Source: Acidovorax soli
GTDB taxonomy: Bacteria; Pseudomonadota; Gammaproteobacteria; Burkholderiales; Burkholderiaceae_C
Direction of reading: 5' to 3'
Assembly (NCBI RefSeq): GCF_014207955.1
Contig: NZ_JACHLK010000001.1
Span: 682,001-746,000, forward strand
DNA length: 64,000 nt
A program made the translations under genes and the position numbers. The notes beneath the pieces are model-generated. The model ran no database searches and was not told the origin of the DNA. It worked only from the letters and a program-made list of their open reading frames with translations. This document shows positions 21,738 to 30,371 of the stretch, in pieces; the first letter of the stretch is position 1, and each line of letters begins with the position of its first letter.

Positions 21738-21757
21738 ATGACAAAGCATGACGAAAG
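21738..21757. promoter_or_regulatory. Candidate OmpR-family tandem binding site
   Basis: Two neighbouring 10-base direct repeats, ATGACAAAGC and ATGACGAAAG, lie in the spacer between the EF-hand and response-regulator genes. Tandem repeats with about one helical turn period are the usual binding pattern of OmpR/PhoP-type regulators. This is a pattern match only. Confidence 0.35.
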
Positions 21758-21823
21758 GGCCTGCAGCAGGGCATTGCGCCCTACCATTGACCCATCCCCG
21801 TTTGTTTGCCTGCAACCCTGCCC

Positions 21824-22573
21824 ATGACCGACGCCCTGGCCCGTATCCTGGTGGCCGATGACGAGCCCGACCTGCGCGCCCTGCTGCAGCGCTACCTGAG
21901 CGACCAGGGCTATGCCGTGCGCACGGTGGAGGGTGCGGGCCCGCTCGATGCGCTGCTGGCGCGCGAGCGCTTCGACGTGCTGGTGCTCGACGTGATGATG
22001 CCGGGCGAGGACGGCCTGTCCATCTGCCGGCGCCTGCGCGCCCAGGGCGAGACCATCCCCATCCTCATGCTCACCGCGCGCGGCGATCCGGTAGATCGCA
22101 TCATCGGCCTGGAGATGGGGGCCGACGACTACCTGCCCAAGCCCTTCAACCCGCGCGAACTGCTGGCGCGCGTGCAGGCCATGGTGCGGCGCCAAAGGAT
22201 GCTGGGCGCACACACCGGCCCGCTACCGGCCGCAGGGCCGGGTGCCAGCGTGCGCTTCGGTGCCTTCGAGCTCTTCCTGCAGGAGCGCCGGCTCACCCGC
22301 GACGGGCAGGAGGTGGCGCTCACCAGCGGCGAATTCGCGCTCCTGCAGGCCCTGGCGCAGCAGCCGCGCCGCCCGCTGGGCCGCGACCGGCTCATGGCCC
22401 TGGCCTACGGGCCCGAGCACGAAGCCACCGACCGCAGCATCGACGTGCAGATCATGCGCCTGCGCAAGCTCATCGAGGCCGACCCGGCGCAGCCGCGCCA
22501 CATCCGCACCGTCTGGGGCGTGGGCTATGTCTTCATGCCCGATGGTGCGGCCCCTGCCGGAGGCACGGCATGA
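21824..22573 (+). CDS. ompR: OmpR-family response regulator
   Basis: A 249-residue regulator with a receiver domain and a winged-helix DNA-binding domain. The phosphoacceptor is D56 (VLVLDVMMPGEDGLS), with the acidic pair at ADDEPD and Lys in DYLPKPFNPRELLAR. That stretch, together with LTARGDPVDRIIGLEMGADDY, is very close to OmpR itself. The C-terminal domain ends RHIRTVWGVGYVFMP. The start is the ATG at 21824. The stop overlaps the kinase start (ATGA at 22570-22573), so the pair is translationally coupled. OmpR/EnvZ pairs control envelope genes in response to osmolarity. The divergent EF-hand/hydrolase pair is a likely local target. Confidence 0.9.
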   Translation: MTDALARILVADDEPDLRALLQRYLSDQGYAVRTVEGAGPLDALLARERFDVLVLDVMMPGEDGLSICRRLRAQGETIPILMLTARGDPVDRIIGLEMGADDYLPKPFNPRELLARVQAMVRRQRMLGAHTGPLPAAGPGASVRFGAFELFLQERRLTRDGQEVALTSGEFALLQALAQQPRRPLGRDRLMALAYGPEHEATDRSIDVQIMRLRKLIEADPAQPRHIRTVWGVGYVFMPDGAAPAGGTA

Positions 22574-23901
22574 GCGCGTGGCCGCGCAGCCTGCTCGGGC
22601 GCAACCTGCTGCTGATCGCCGCGCTGGTGGTGGCGAGCCAGCTGTGCGCGGTGGTGCTGGTGCGCCAGATGGTGCTGCAGCCGCGCGTGGCCCAGGTGGC
22701 CGATGGCGTGGCGCGCAATGTGGCGGCCCTGCGTGCGGGGCTCGATGTGCTGCCGCCGGGCCAGCGCGCCGCCTTCGTCCAGGCCTTCAACCGCCAGGCG
22801 GCCGAGGCGGAACGCGACGCCGACGAGCCCCTGTCCCTGCGCCGGCGCGCCCTGCTCTCCCCGCTGGAGCGGCGCTTCGTGCAGGCCGTCGCGCGCCGTC
22901 TGGACCAGGCCGAGGCCGGCGGCACCGGCCAGGCGCGCTGGCGCCGCGATGGCGCAGGCCTGCTGGCGCTGCGCGTGGCGCATGGCGGCACGGACTACTG
23001 GCTCACCCTGCCCAGCGTTTTCCCCACGCGCGAATTCACCGGGGCCTGGCTCATGGCCACGGTGGCGGGCGGGCTGCTCGCGCTGCTCGGTGCCTGGTGG
23101 CTGCAGCGCCACCTGAACCGGCCGCTGGCGCAGGTGGTCGCAGCGGCCAGACAGCTGTCCAGCGGCCGGCAGCCCGAGCCCCTGCCCGAGGGGGGGCCAG
23201 AGGAGATCGCCACCGTGGCGCGCAGCTTCAACCAGATGGCGCGCAGCCTGGCCGAGGCCGAGCGCGAACGTGCGCTGATGCTGGCCGGCGTATCGCACGA
23301 CCTGCGCACGCCGCTGACCAAGCTGCGCCTGGGCGTGGAGATCGCCCAGGCCCATGTGGACGCCCCCCTGGCCGCCAGCATGGCGCGCAGCATCGAGGAG
23401 ATGGACGCCATCGTCGGCCAGTTCCTCGACTTTGCACGGCTGGGCGATGGCGAGGCGGCGCTGCCGGCCTCGCTCGACGATCTGGCCCGGGCCGCGGCCG
23501 AAGCGCAGGCCGACCATGGCCGCACGGTGGCCTTGGAACTGGGCTCCGCGCCCGCCGTGCCGGTGCATGCCCAGGCCCTGCGGCGGGCGCTGGACAACCT
23601 GGTGGAGAACGCCTGGCGACATGGCGCTGCGCCCGTGCTGCTGCGCACCGGCGCCGACAGGGCCCATGCCTGGATCGAGGTCGCTGACCATGGCGCGGGC
23701 GTGGCCGCCGACGAACTTGAACGCCTGCGCCAGCCCTTTGCCCGCGGGGGCGGCGTGGCGCGCTCCGGCACCCCGGGGGCGGGGCTCGGGCTGGCCATTG
23801 CCGAGCGGGTGGCGCGGGCCCATGGCGGCGCACTGGAGCTGCACAGCACGCCGGGCACCGGGCTGCGCGCGCGGCTGGTGCTGCCGCGCGTTGGCAGCTA
23901 G
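22570..23901 (+). CDS. envZ: EnvZ-like sensor histidine kinase
   Basis: A 443-residue inner-membrane kinase. TM1 is near residues 12-30 (LLLIAALVVASQLCAVVLV), followed by a periplasmic region of about 120 residues and TM2 (AWLMATVAGGLLALLGAWWL). A HAMP linker leads to the H-box AGVSHDLRTPLTKLRLG with the phosphorylated His near 243. The ATP-binding domain shows the N box (NLVENAWRHG), G1 box (DHGAGV) and G2 box (GAGLGLAIAERV). The AGVSHDLRTPLTRxR-type H-box is typical of EnvZ. It overlaps the regulator gene by four bases. The signal is unknown; the periplasmic region is basic and Ala/Arg-rich, with no recognised sensor fold. Confidence 0.9.
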   Translation: MSAWPRSLLGRNLLLIAALVVASQLCAVVLVRQMVLQPRVAQVADGVARNVAALRAGLDVLPPGQRAAFVQAFNRQAAEAERDADEPLSLRRRALLSPLERRFVQAVARRLDQAEAGGTGQARWRRDGAGLLALRVAHGGTDYWLTLPSVFPTREFTGAWLMATVAGGLLALLGAWWLQRHLNRPLAQVVAAARQLSSGRQPEPLPEGGPEEIATVARSFNQMARSLAEAERERALMLAGVSHDLRTPLTKLRLGVEIAQAHVDAPLAASMARSIEEMDAIVGQFLDFARLGDGEAALPASLDDLARAAAEAQADHGRTVALELGSAPAVPVHAQALRRALDNLVENAWRHGAAPVLLRTGADRAHAWIEVADHGAGVAADELERLRQPFARGGGVARSGTPGAGLGLAIAERVARAHGGALELHSTPGTGLRARLVLPRVGS

Positions 23902-23909
23902 TTTGCCAG

Positions 23910-25874
23910 CTAACGCAGCCGCAAGGTGGATGGCGTGGGTGCCGCCAGCCCATCCACGCGGAACACCGAGACCACCTGCACCAGCTCCTCGGCCTGGCCT
24001 TGCAGGCTGGCGGCGGCAGCGGCCATCTCCTCGACCAGTGCAGCGTTCTGCTGGGTGGCCTGGTCCATCTGCGTGACGGCTTCGCCGACCTGGGCCACGC
24101 CCAGCGACTGTTCGTGGCTGGCGGCGCTGATCTCGCCCATGAGGTCGTTCACCCGGCCGATGGCCGCCACCACCTCGTGCATGGTGCTGCCGGCGCGCTC
24201 CACCAGCAGATTGCCCTGCTCCACGCGCTCCGTGCTGGCGTGGATGAGCTGCTTGATCTCGCGCGCGGCTTCGGCACTGCGCCCGGCCAGGGCGCGCACC
24301 TCGCTGGCCACCACGGCGAAGCCCCGGCCCTGCTCGCCCGCGCGCGCGGCCTCCACCGCCGCGTTGAGCGCGAGGATGTTGGTCTGGAAGGCGATGGCGT
24401 CGATCACGCCGATGATGTCGGCAATCTTCTGCGATGCCGCGCTGATGCCCTGCATGGTCTGCACCACCTGGGTGACGACCTCACCGCTTTGCACCGCAAT
24501 GGTGCGGGCCTCGCCGGCCAATGCACTGGCCTGGCGCGCGCTGTCCGCATTCTGGCGCACGGTGGAGCCCAGTTCCTCCATCGAGGCGGCGGTTTCCTCC
24601 AGGGCGCTGGCCTGGCTTTCGGTGCGCGCCGAGAGGTCGCTGTTGCCCTGCGCGATCTGCGCGCTCGCCGTGGCCACCCCCTCGGAGCCGCCGCGCACCT
24701 GGTTCACCACCTCGGTGAGCTGGCGGCGCATCTGCACCAGGGCGGCCATGAGCTGACCCACCTCGTCCGTGCCCTGGACCCCGGCGCTGCCGCGCAGGTC
24801 GCCCTGGGCCACGGCGTTGGACAGCTGCACCGCCTGGGCCAGCGGCACGGTGATGGAACGCATGAAGGTGCGCGCCAGCACCACCGCCAGCGCGAGCGCC
24901 ACCCCCAGCAGGCCAAGCTGCCAGGCCAGCTGCCGCTGCAGGCCTGCGACGCGTTCCTGCAGGGCGCCGTTGAGCAGGTCCATGGCTTGGGCATTGAGGG
25001 CATAGAGCGCGTCGATGGTGCGTGTGAACTCGTCAAAGTAGTCCGACGCCGGTGCCGACAGTTCGCTGGCCTCAAGGATGTCCTTGCCGGCGCGTTGCAG
25101 CGCCTGCTGGACCCGGGTGTCCACCGAGCGGACTGCGCTGTCCAGGGCCTTGCGAAAGGCCGGGGTGTGGCCCATGGCGCGCTCCAGGCCGCGCAGCGTG
25201 TCACCCTGCAATTCCACCACGCGCTGCTGCAGCGCCAGCAGCCCGCCTTTGCCCTCGGGCGCCAGCGCCTTGGCGCTCAGAGCGGCCGAGCCCTGGGCGC
25301 GCATCACGCCGAGCTTTTCGCCGAGCATGGGGACATGCACCAGCGAGGCCTGGATCAGGGCGTTCGTGTCCTGGCCGGGGTCGAGCGCCAGGCCGTAGTG
25401 GTGGAGCAAGGCCTCGCTCAGGCGCATCACCGCAGCGATGAGCTGGGTGTGCTGCGCCGTGCTCTGGGCCGGCTGCAGGCTGCGCGCGGCGACGGCCTGC
25501 TCCAGGGTCTGCCAGGTCTGGCGCAACTGCTTCCAGGTGGCTTCGTCGGTGGCCGCCACGCCCGCCTCGGCGAAACGGGTGCCGGCCTCGGCCATGGCCT
25601 TGTCCACCGCCTCGCGTGCGGCGGGCCGGCGCGCAGCCAGGGCTTCGTTGCCGCCCAGCATGCTGGCCGAAAGTCCCCGGTGCACCTGCATGCCCTGCAC
25701 CACCTTGTTGAGCGCCAGCAAGGGCGGCGCACCCCGTGCCTCCAGGCGCGCGGCAGCCATGTCGTGCAGGGCATCGCGCACGTACATGGCCGTGGGCAGG
25801 GCCGTCATTGCCAGCGCGATCAGCCCGAGGATCAGGAACTTCTGGAGCAGGTTCAGGCGGTTCAGGGAGGCCAT
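23910..25874 (-). CDS. Methyl-accepting chemotaxis protein
   Basis: A 654-residue chemoreceptor. TM1 is near residues 10-30 ([19 protein letters not shown]), followed by a periplasmic helical ligand domain of roughly 300 residues. TM2 ([19 protein letters not shown]) and a HAMP domain come next. The cytoplasmic signalling domain has the highly conserved hairpin tip ([20 protein letters not shown]) and methylation-region helices ([13 protein letters not shown]). It should form trimers of dimers that control CheA and flagellar rotation or pilus motility. The ATG at 25872-25874 ([13 protein letters not shown]) is chosen because it leads directly into TM1; no ribosome binding site is obvious. No other che genes lie nearby. 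The ligand cannot be predicted. Confidence 0.93.
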   Translation of the reverse strand: MASLNRLNLLQKFLILGLIALAMTALPTAMYVRDALHDMAAARLEARGAPPLLALNKVVQGMQVHRGLSASMLGGNEALAARRPAAREAVDKAMAEAGTRFAEAGVAATDEATWKQLRQTWQTLEQAVAARSLQPAQSTAQHTQLIAAVMRLSEALLHHYGLALDPGQDTNALIQASLVHVPMLGEKLGVMRAQGSAALSAKALAPEGKGGLLALQQRVVELQGDTLRGLERAMGHTPAFRKALDSAVRSVDTRVQQALQRAGKDILEASELSAPASDYFDEFTRTIDALYALNAQAMDLLNGALQERVAGLQRQLAWQLGLLGVALALAVVLARTFMRSITVPLAQAVQLSNAVAQGDLRGSAGVQGTDEVGQLMAALVQMRRQLTEVVNQVRGGSEGVATASAQIAQGNSDLSARTESQASALEETAASMEELGSTVRQNADSARQASALAGEARTIAVQSGEVVTQVVQTMQGISAASQKIADIIGVIDAIAFQTNILALNAAVEAARAGEQGRGFAVVASEVRALAGRSAEAAREIKQLIHASTERVEQGNLLVERAGSTMHEVVAAIGRVNDLMGEISAASHEQSLGVAQVGEAVTQMDQATQQNAALVEEMAAAAASLQGQAEELVQVVSVFRVDGLAAPTPSTLRLR

Positions 25875-26096
25875 GGCGTAAGCGGCAGCCGGTGCATGCC
25901 CGAGGTTGCGGCCCCGGCGCAGTGCCGGGTCGGGAACAGGGAGGGTCCCCCGCCTTTCAGCAAGCGACATGCCAGATGCGCCGCGCTGCACCGCAGGTCG
26001 CCCCAATACCGCCGTTCGGTGGGTGGCGGCGCGTTCCTACAGAGCTCTGGGCGCCTAATCGGATATACCGGCAGCAGCTTCCGAGGAGACCACCGC

Positions 26097-26552
26097 ATGC
26101 ATTCCATTACCCTGCGTTTCCTGGCCTCGCACACCGCCCCGTCGGCGTCCGGCCGCATCTACGGTGGCACGGTGCTGCGCTGGATGGATGAGGCGGGCTT
26201 TGCCTGCGCCAGCGCCTGGGCCGGGGACAACTGCGTGACGGCCTTCATGGGCAACGCCAGCTTCGACCGGCCCATCCATCCGGGGGACCTGGTGGAGGTG
26301 CAGGCCAGCCTGGCCCATACCGGCGAGACCAGCATGAACATGCTGATCGAGGTGCGCAGCGGCGGCATCCAGGAAAAGGAGCTGCGCGAGGTCACCCATT
26401 GCGTTGCCGTCTACGCGGCGCTGGATGGCGAGGGGGCACCGCGCGCCGTGGACAAGTTCACGCCCGAAACCCCGGGCGACATGGCCCTGGCCGAGCGCGT
26501 GAACGCCCAGGTGGAGGCCGCCCGTCTGCCTCCTGCCATGTCGGCCCACTGA
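26097..26552 (+). CDS. Acyl-CoA thioesterase, hotdog fold (YciA/BACH-like)
   Basis: A 151-residue hotdog protein likely to hydrolyse acyl-CoA esters in the cytosol. The signature helix with catalytic Asp is present (GGTVLRWMDEAGFACASAWA), and it is followed by NASFDRPIHPGDLVEV and a strand typical of YciA-type thioesterases. The start at ATG 26097 is supported by GAGGAG about nine bases upstream. The gene stands alone on the plus strand, diverging from the chemoreceptor and converging on the unknown 704-residue protein, whose stop is four bases away. Confidence 0.88.
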   Translation: MHSITLRFLASHTAPSASGRIYGGTVLRWMDEAGFACASAWAGDNCVTAFMGNASFDRPIHPGDLVEVQASLAHTGETSMNMLIEVRSGGIQEKELREVTHCVAVYAALDGEGAPRAVDKFTPETPGDMALAERVNAQVEAARLPPAMSAH

Positions 26553-26556
26553 GCCC

Positions 26557-28671
26557 CTAGGAGGCGGCGTTGACCACCTGCAGGAACTCGGCGTCCTGCT
26601 TGTACCGGTCGAAGTCCGTGTCCTGCAGGAACTGCGCGGGCGGCTTGCCCAGACTGCGTGCACGGGCGGCTGCCTGCAGCATGCGCGCCCTGTCGCCCTT
26701 GAGCGCGTAGTAGCAGGCCAGGTTGTACATCAGCGTTCCGTTGGTCTGCACCGCGGGGTCGAAGCCGGAGCCGATCAGGGTCGCCATCACCGCTTCGACC
26801 AGATCGGGCTCGTTGGTGTGCACGGCAAAGGCCAGGGTCTGGCTGGCGATCACCCCGACGTTGTAGGCCTCCTTGTCGTCGCGGCGGTACTTGCTCACGT
26901 GCGGGTAGACCTGGGCCAGGTAGTGGCGCACCAGGCGCGAGGACGGGGCGAAGTCCCGCCGTTCATTGAAGTGGTTGATCAACTGCGCATAGGCATGGGT
27001 GATGTCCGCAGACGCGTCCTGTGCGCGCTGCAGGTCTTGCGCCAGGTCCTGGGCCGCCTGCAGGAAGGCCGGCAGCGCACCGGGCGAGCGCTGGGCGGCG
27101 GCGTTCGCTTCCCGGAGCGCCCGGAGCGCTGCTGCGCGGGCGGACGCCGAGCGCGGCGGCTGGCCCAGGTAGGCGATGCGGGCGCCTGGCAGGGCCTGCT
27201 GCAGGCTGCCGCTGCGCAGCAGCACCGACATGCCCGACACCGGGCCTTCCAGGTCGGGCACCTGCACCACCAGCTCCACAGGGGCATTGCTGCCAGCGAT
27301 CCGTTCGAAGGCCGAACGGGTTTGCGCCGCGGGCAACTCGATGCGCAGCTGGATCTCGGCTTCGTCGGACGACGCGGTCCACTGCAGGTTCAGTGCCAAA
27401 GGGGGCTCGCGCAATGCCGGCCACAGCGCCTCCACCGGGATCTGCGGGCCCAGTCCGTCCAGGCGCCGACGTGCCTCGGGCGGGCGCAGCCAGGTGTGCA
27501 CGGCAGGCGCGGCTGCGAATTCCATGCTGCCGCTCACCGCGTACGAGTGGGTCGTGGGCCCGCTGAACACCGGGCGCCAGGTGCCGGCCTCGCGGCCCGT
27601 GGCAGGCGCCGGTACGGCCCCGCGGGGGCGCACCACGTACAGGCCGATGTCCTTCTCGTAGTGGCGCAGCAGGGCCTCCTCGCCCGGGTGGTGCAGGTAG
27701 CTGCGCGGGTGCACCGTGAACCAGGGGTTCGCGCCCGGCAGCGCGGGCGACAGGTCCCACCAGGCCATGTTCGGAAAGCGGTACTGGCCATCCTCCCGCG
27801 GGATGAAGGCCTTGAACCGGAGCACTTCTCCGCCCACGCGCAGCTCGGTGGAGGCGTCGCCGAACCAGTAGCGGCTGGGCAGCTTGCCGGGCACGCCCAG
27901 GGCCTTGAGGGCCACCCCCACGGTGGCGCCGAGCAACTGCCCGCTGAGACCCTCCTCCAGGTACAGGCGGCGCCGCTCGAAGTCCACCACCCGCACGCGC
28001 TGGGCGTCTTCGGGCGAGGTACCGTAGAAGTCACGGGGCTCGATCTCGGTCCAGCCCCTGCGGGCGGGGCGGTAGCCATCGAGGCAGGTGGCGTTCCAGT
28101 TCAGCTTCTCGTCGGAATGGGTGCGCGGGCGGCAGTGGGTGTCCACCTTGTCGCGCCAGCGGGTGATGTCCAGGACCCAGGCCTTGCCGCCCGACAGCAG
28201 GTAGGCCCAGGCGCTGGTTTCGTTGCGGCCGAATTCCACGTGCTCGGCGCGGTCCAGCTCGGCGAACAGCTCCGCCTGCGACAGCCGGTTGCCGTCCGCA
28301 GCAGGGGCATAGGCTTTGCGCTGCCGCTCGCCGCTGTACACCCAATCGGTGTAGTAGTGCGGCGTGAAGACGATGCCCGAGGTGTGGATCCCGCTGGGCA
28401 CGCGCAGGCTGTCCAGCAACTCCCCCTGCGGACCGAACTTCCACAGGTAGCCGCCGGCCACGGCCACCAGCTGGCGCGTGCGCGGCAGCGCGAACAGGCC
28501 CTCCACCGGGCCATGCAGCAGCTTGCGCACCTCCAGGTTCTGCGATGCCGCAGTGTTCTCGGACAGGCGCGGGTACGCGGGCGGCGGTGCCGGCGGCCTG
28601 GCGCCGGCGGCCAGGGGCAGCATGGCAGACATGGTCAGGAGCGCGAGGGCGCGAAGCAGGGGGCGGTTCAT
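26557..28671 (-). CDS. Exported protein of unknown function with C-terminal TPR-like end
   Basis: A 704-residue protein I do not recognise. An N-terminal signal peptide is likely (LLRALALLTMSAMLPLAAGA), so it should be periplasmic or outer-membrane associated. The middle is mixed in composition with many Trp and Tyr residues and may be beta-rich (for example RQLVAVAGGYLWKFGPQGEL). The last hundred residues look like a TPR unit, LMYNLACYYALKGDRARMLQ, followed by the cap DTDFDRYKQDAEFLQVV often seen at the end of TPR proteins. The chosen start is the ATG at 28671 just before the signal peptide; an ATG 27 bases further upstream is possible. Neighbours (thioesterase, AraC regulator) give no clear hint. 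Confidence 0.65.
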   Translation of the reverse strand: MNRPLLRALALLTMSAMLPLAAGARPPAPPPAYPRLSENTAASQNLEVRKLLHGPVEGLFALPRTRQLVAVAGGYLWKFGPQGELLDSLRVPSGIHTSGIVFTPHYYTDWVYSGERQRKAYAPAADGNRLSQAELFAELDRAEHVEFGRNETSAWAYLLSGGKAWVLDITRWRDKVDTHCRPRTHSDEKLNWNATCLDGYRPARRGWTEIEPRDFYGTSPEDAQRVRVVDFERRRLYLEEGLSGQLLGATVGVALKALGVPGKLPSRYWFGDASTELRVGGEVLRFKAFIPREDGQYRFPNMAWWDLSPALPGANPWFTVHPRSYLHHPGEEALLRHYEKDIGLYVVRPRGAVPAPATGREAGTWRPVFSGPTTHSYAVSGSMEFAAAPAVHTWLRPPEARRRLDGLGPQIPVEALWPALREPPLALNLQWTASSDEAEIQLRIELPAAQTRSAFERIAGSNAPVELVVQVPDLEGPVSGMSVLLRSGSLQQALPGARIAYLGQPPRSASARAAALRALREANAAAQRSPGALPAFLQAAQDLAQDLQRAQDASADITHAYAQLINHFNERRDFAPSSRLVRHYLAQVYPHVSKYRRDDKEAYNVGVIASQTLAFAVHTNEPDLVEAVMATLIGSGFDPAVQTNGTLMYNLACYYALKGDRARMLQAAARARSLGKPPAQFLQDTDFDRYKQDAEFLQVVNAAS

Positions 28672-28773
28672 GCAAAGGGGCGGCGAGGGAGCCGCCATTC
28701 TGGCCCAGGCCCCACGCCTGCCACCCCCCGCCGATGCGGCCGAAGTTGTGCCAAATTGTGCAGAATCGGGCGC

Positions 28774-29604
28774 ATGCAGCGCTTTGTCCCTCCCCCGTGC
28801 GACCTGCAGCCCTGGCTGGAGGGGGCGGTGGCTGTGGACAGCCCGGCCGAACTGCAGGGCTCGCAGTTCCCCGCCATGGTGGGCAGCATGCTGGTCGTCC
28901 GCCTTGACGGCGAGGTGCTGCGCGGCGGCGCGCTGCTGCCCGCGGCGGCCTGGATCAGTGCCAGCACGGTGGCCACGGCCTATGCGCATCGGGGGCGTGT
29001 GCGTGCCGTGGGGCTCATGCTGCGGCCCGAGGCCGTGCCCTCGCTGCTGGCCGCCGGGCGGGGCCTCGTGAACGCGGTGCGGCCGATGGCGGCCATGGCC
29101 GTCCCGTCCTGGGCCCGGGCCGAGCAGGCCATCCGTGCGGCGCCCGATGACGAGGCCCGCCTTGGCGCGCTGTGGCAGTTCGTGCGTGGCGAATGCGCGT
29201 CACAAGCGCAGTGCGCAGAGCGCCTGGTGCAGGCCAGGCGCCTGCTGGACCGCGCATGCGCGGGTGCAGAGGGCGTGGCTGCCCATCCGGGGTTGGGGCC
29301 GCGCCAGTTCGAGCGGCGCTTTGTCGCCGAGTGGGGCATGACGCCCAAGCAGTTCCAGGTCATCGCGCGCTTCAGCACCACGCTGCAGCACGCGATGGCC
29401 GGGCCGCCAGAGCCCGGCGCGCAGCTCGCGGCCGACCAGGGCTACTACGACCAGTCGCACATGGCGCGCGACATGCGCAGGCTGGCCGGCCAGCCCCTGC
29501 TGGGGCTGGTGCAGGAGGCGGCCCAGCGTTCCCCCAGCGCGCACTGGCCCCTGCAGGTGGGTGCCGAGGTGGCTCAGGCGGCGGAGTCCTTGCGCAGGCG
29601 CTGA
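28774..29604 (+). CDS. AraC-family transcriptional regulator
   Basis: A 276-residue DNA-binding protein. The N-terminal half has no recognisable sensor domain. The C-terminal part is an AraC-type double helix-turn-helix: GLGPRQFERRFVAEWGMTPK matches the conserved first recognition unit and the motif leading to KQFQVIARF, and ADQGYYDQSHMARDMRRLAG is the second unit. The DUF6597-like N-terminus (QRFVPPPCDLQPWLEGAVAV) is typical of one AraC subgroup. It diverges from the unknown exported protein, starting 102 bases from it, and may control that gene. Its 3' end overlaps the convergent DUF2834 gene by about 31 bases. Confidence 0.85.
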   Translation: MQRFVPPPCDLQPWLEGAVAVDSPAELQGSQFPAMVGSMLVVRLDGEVLRGGALLPAAAWISASTVATAYAHRGRVRAVGLMLRPEAVPSLLAAGRGLVNAVRPMAAMAVPSWARAEQAIRAAPDDEARLGALWQFVRGECASQAQCAERLVQARRLLDRACAGAEGVAAHPGLGPRQFERRFVAEWGMTPKQFQVIARFSTTLQHAMAGPPEPGAQLAADQGYYDQSHMARDMRRLAGQPLLGLVQEAAQRSPSAHWPLQVGAEVAQAAESLRRR

Positions 29605-29900
29605 GCCAGGTACAGGGGCAGCGCAAACGCCAGGCCAATGCCGAAGCAGGCCGCCACATAGGCCCAGCGCCACACGCCCAGGCGGCGGTCACTGGCCACC
29701 CAGGCCGAGAACGCGACGGCCGCGAGGTACACGTCCACCGTGATGCCGGTGGTCAGCGCGTTGGCGCCGGCATCGCGCCAGTACACATCGGGGGCAACGC
29801 TGCCCCCGGCTTGGAAGTACACCAGATTGAAGTACCAGGGGATGGCCATGCCGGCGATGGCCAGGAGGTAGAGAAACGCGCGCAGGTAATGGGCTTGCAT
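29574..29900 (-). CDS. DUF2834 membrane protein
   Basis: A 108-residue integral membrane protein with about three hydrophobic segments (for example FLYLLAIAGMAIPWYFN, VYLAAVAFSAWVA and WAYVAACFGIGLAFALPLYL) and a basic C-terminus. The segment order and conserved Pro-Trp/Tyr-Asn residues in the first helix match DUF2834, a family of unknown function. Its end overlaps the AraC-type gene on the other strand, and it lies 126 bases beyond the DUF4124 gene, past a probable terminator. Confidence 0.75.
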   Translation of the reverse strand: MQAHYLRAFLYLLAIAGMAIPWYFNLVYFQAGGSVAPDVYWRDAGANALTTGITVDVYLAAVAFSAWVASDRRLGVWRWAYVAACFGIGLAFALPLYLAQRLRKDSAA

Positions 29901-29980
29901 GGGTCGGGGGCCCGCGGCGTGGCGGGCCTGGGGTGGATCAAGGAGCCCCGAGCCTAGGTGCGCAAGCCCTCTGGCGATAG

Positions 29981-30020
29981 GAAAAATACGACATGGCCGG
30001 CACGGCGCTGCGTGCCGGCC
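29981..30020 (-). terminator. Terminator after the topB/DUF4124 pair
   Basis: A 10-base perfect stem (GGCCGGCACG with CGTGCCGGCC, loop of six) begins seven bases after the DUF4124 stop. On the minus strand a run of five T follows a few bases further, an acceptable though spaced intrinsic terminator. Confidence 0.6.
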
Positions 30021-30026
30021 CCGCGC

Positions 30027-30365
30027 TCATGGCGTGCGCGGGAACGAGGTGACCGAACCTTCCACCTTCTGTTCCTGGCTGCCGGGCGGGCAGGCTGCGT
30101 CGGTGTAGACCGTGCGGCCGTCCTGGATGCACTTGCGCAATTGGGGCGCTGGGGCCGATGCCGCCCCGCGCGCGCCCGTGGCCACACCCTGCGCATTCTT
30201 TTTCTCGGGCGGCAGCGAATCTGCCCCGGGGCGGGAGAGCTTGCTCCAGGTCTTGTCGAGCCAGGGCCGGGCGTGGGGCAGCCATTGGTCGGCCGTCCAC
30301 CAGGCCGCTCCAGCGGCCACCAGCACGGTCAGTACCAGGAGCGTGGGACGCCAGGGGTTGCGCAT
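30027..30365 (-). CDS. DUF4124 domain-containing protein
   Basis: A 112-residue protein with one N-terminal membrane anchor or signal (LLVLTVLVAAGAAWW) and a C-terminal DUF4124-type segment with the expected Lys-Cys...Gly-x-x-x-Tyr...Cys-Pro pattern (LRKCIQDGRTVYTDAACPPG). The two Cys probably form a disulfide in the periplasm. The function of the family is unknown. It lies six bases after the topB stop and is followed by a terminator, so it is likely cotranscribed with topB, although no functional link is apparent. Confidence 0.8.
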   Translation of the reverse strand: MRNPWRPTLLVLTVLVAAGAAWWTADQWLPHARPWLDKTWSKLSRPGADSLPPEKKNAQGVATGARGAASAPAPQLRKCIQDGRTVYTDAACPPGSQEQKVEGSVTSFPRTP

Positions 30366-30371
30366 GGGTCC

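Noticed and set aside
20327..22213. Long minus-strand frame joining the hydrolase with sequence opposite the response regulator
   Set aside because: The true hydrolase begins at 21295 with a clear binding site and signal peptide; the upstream part is shadow.
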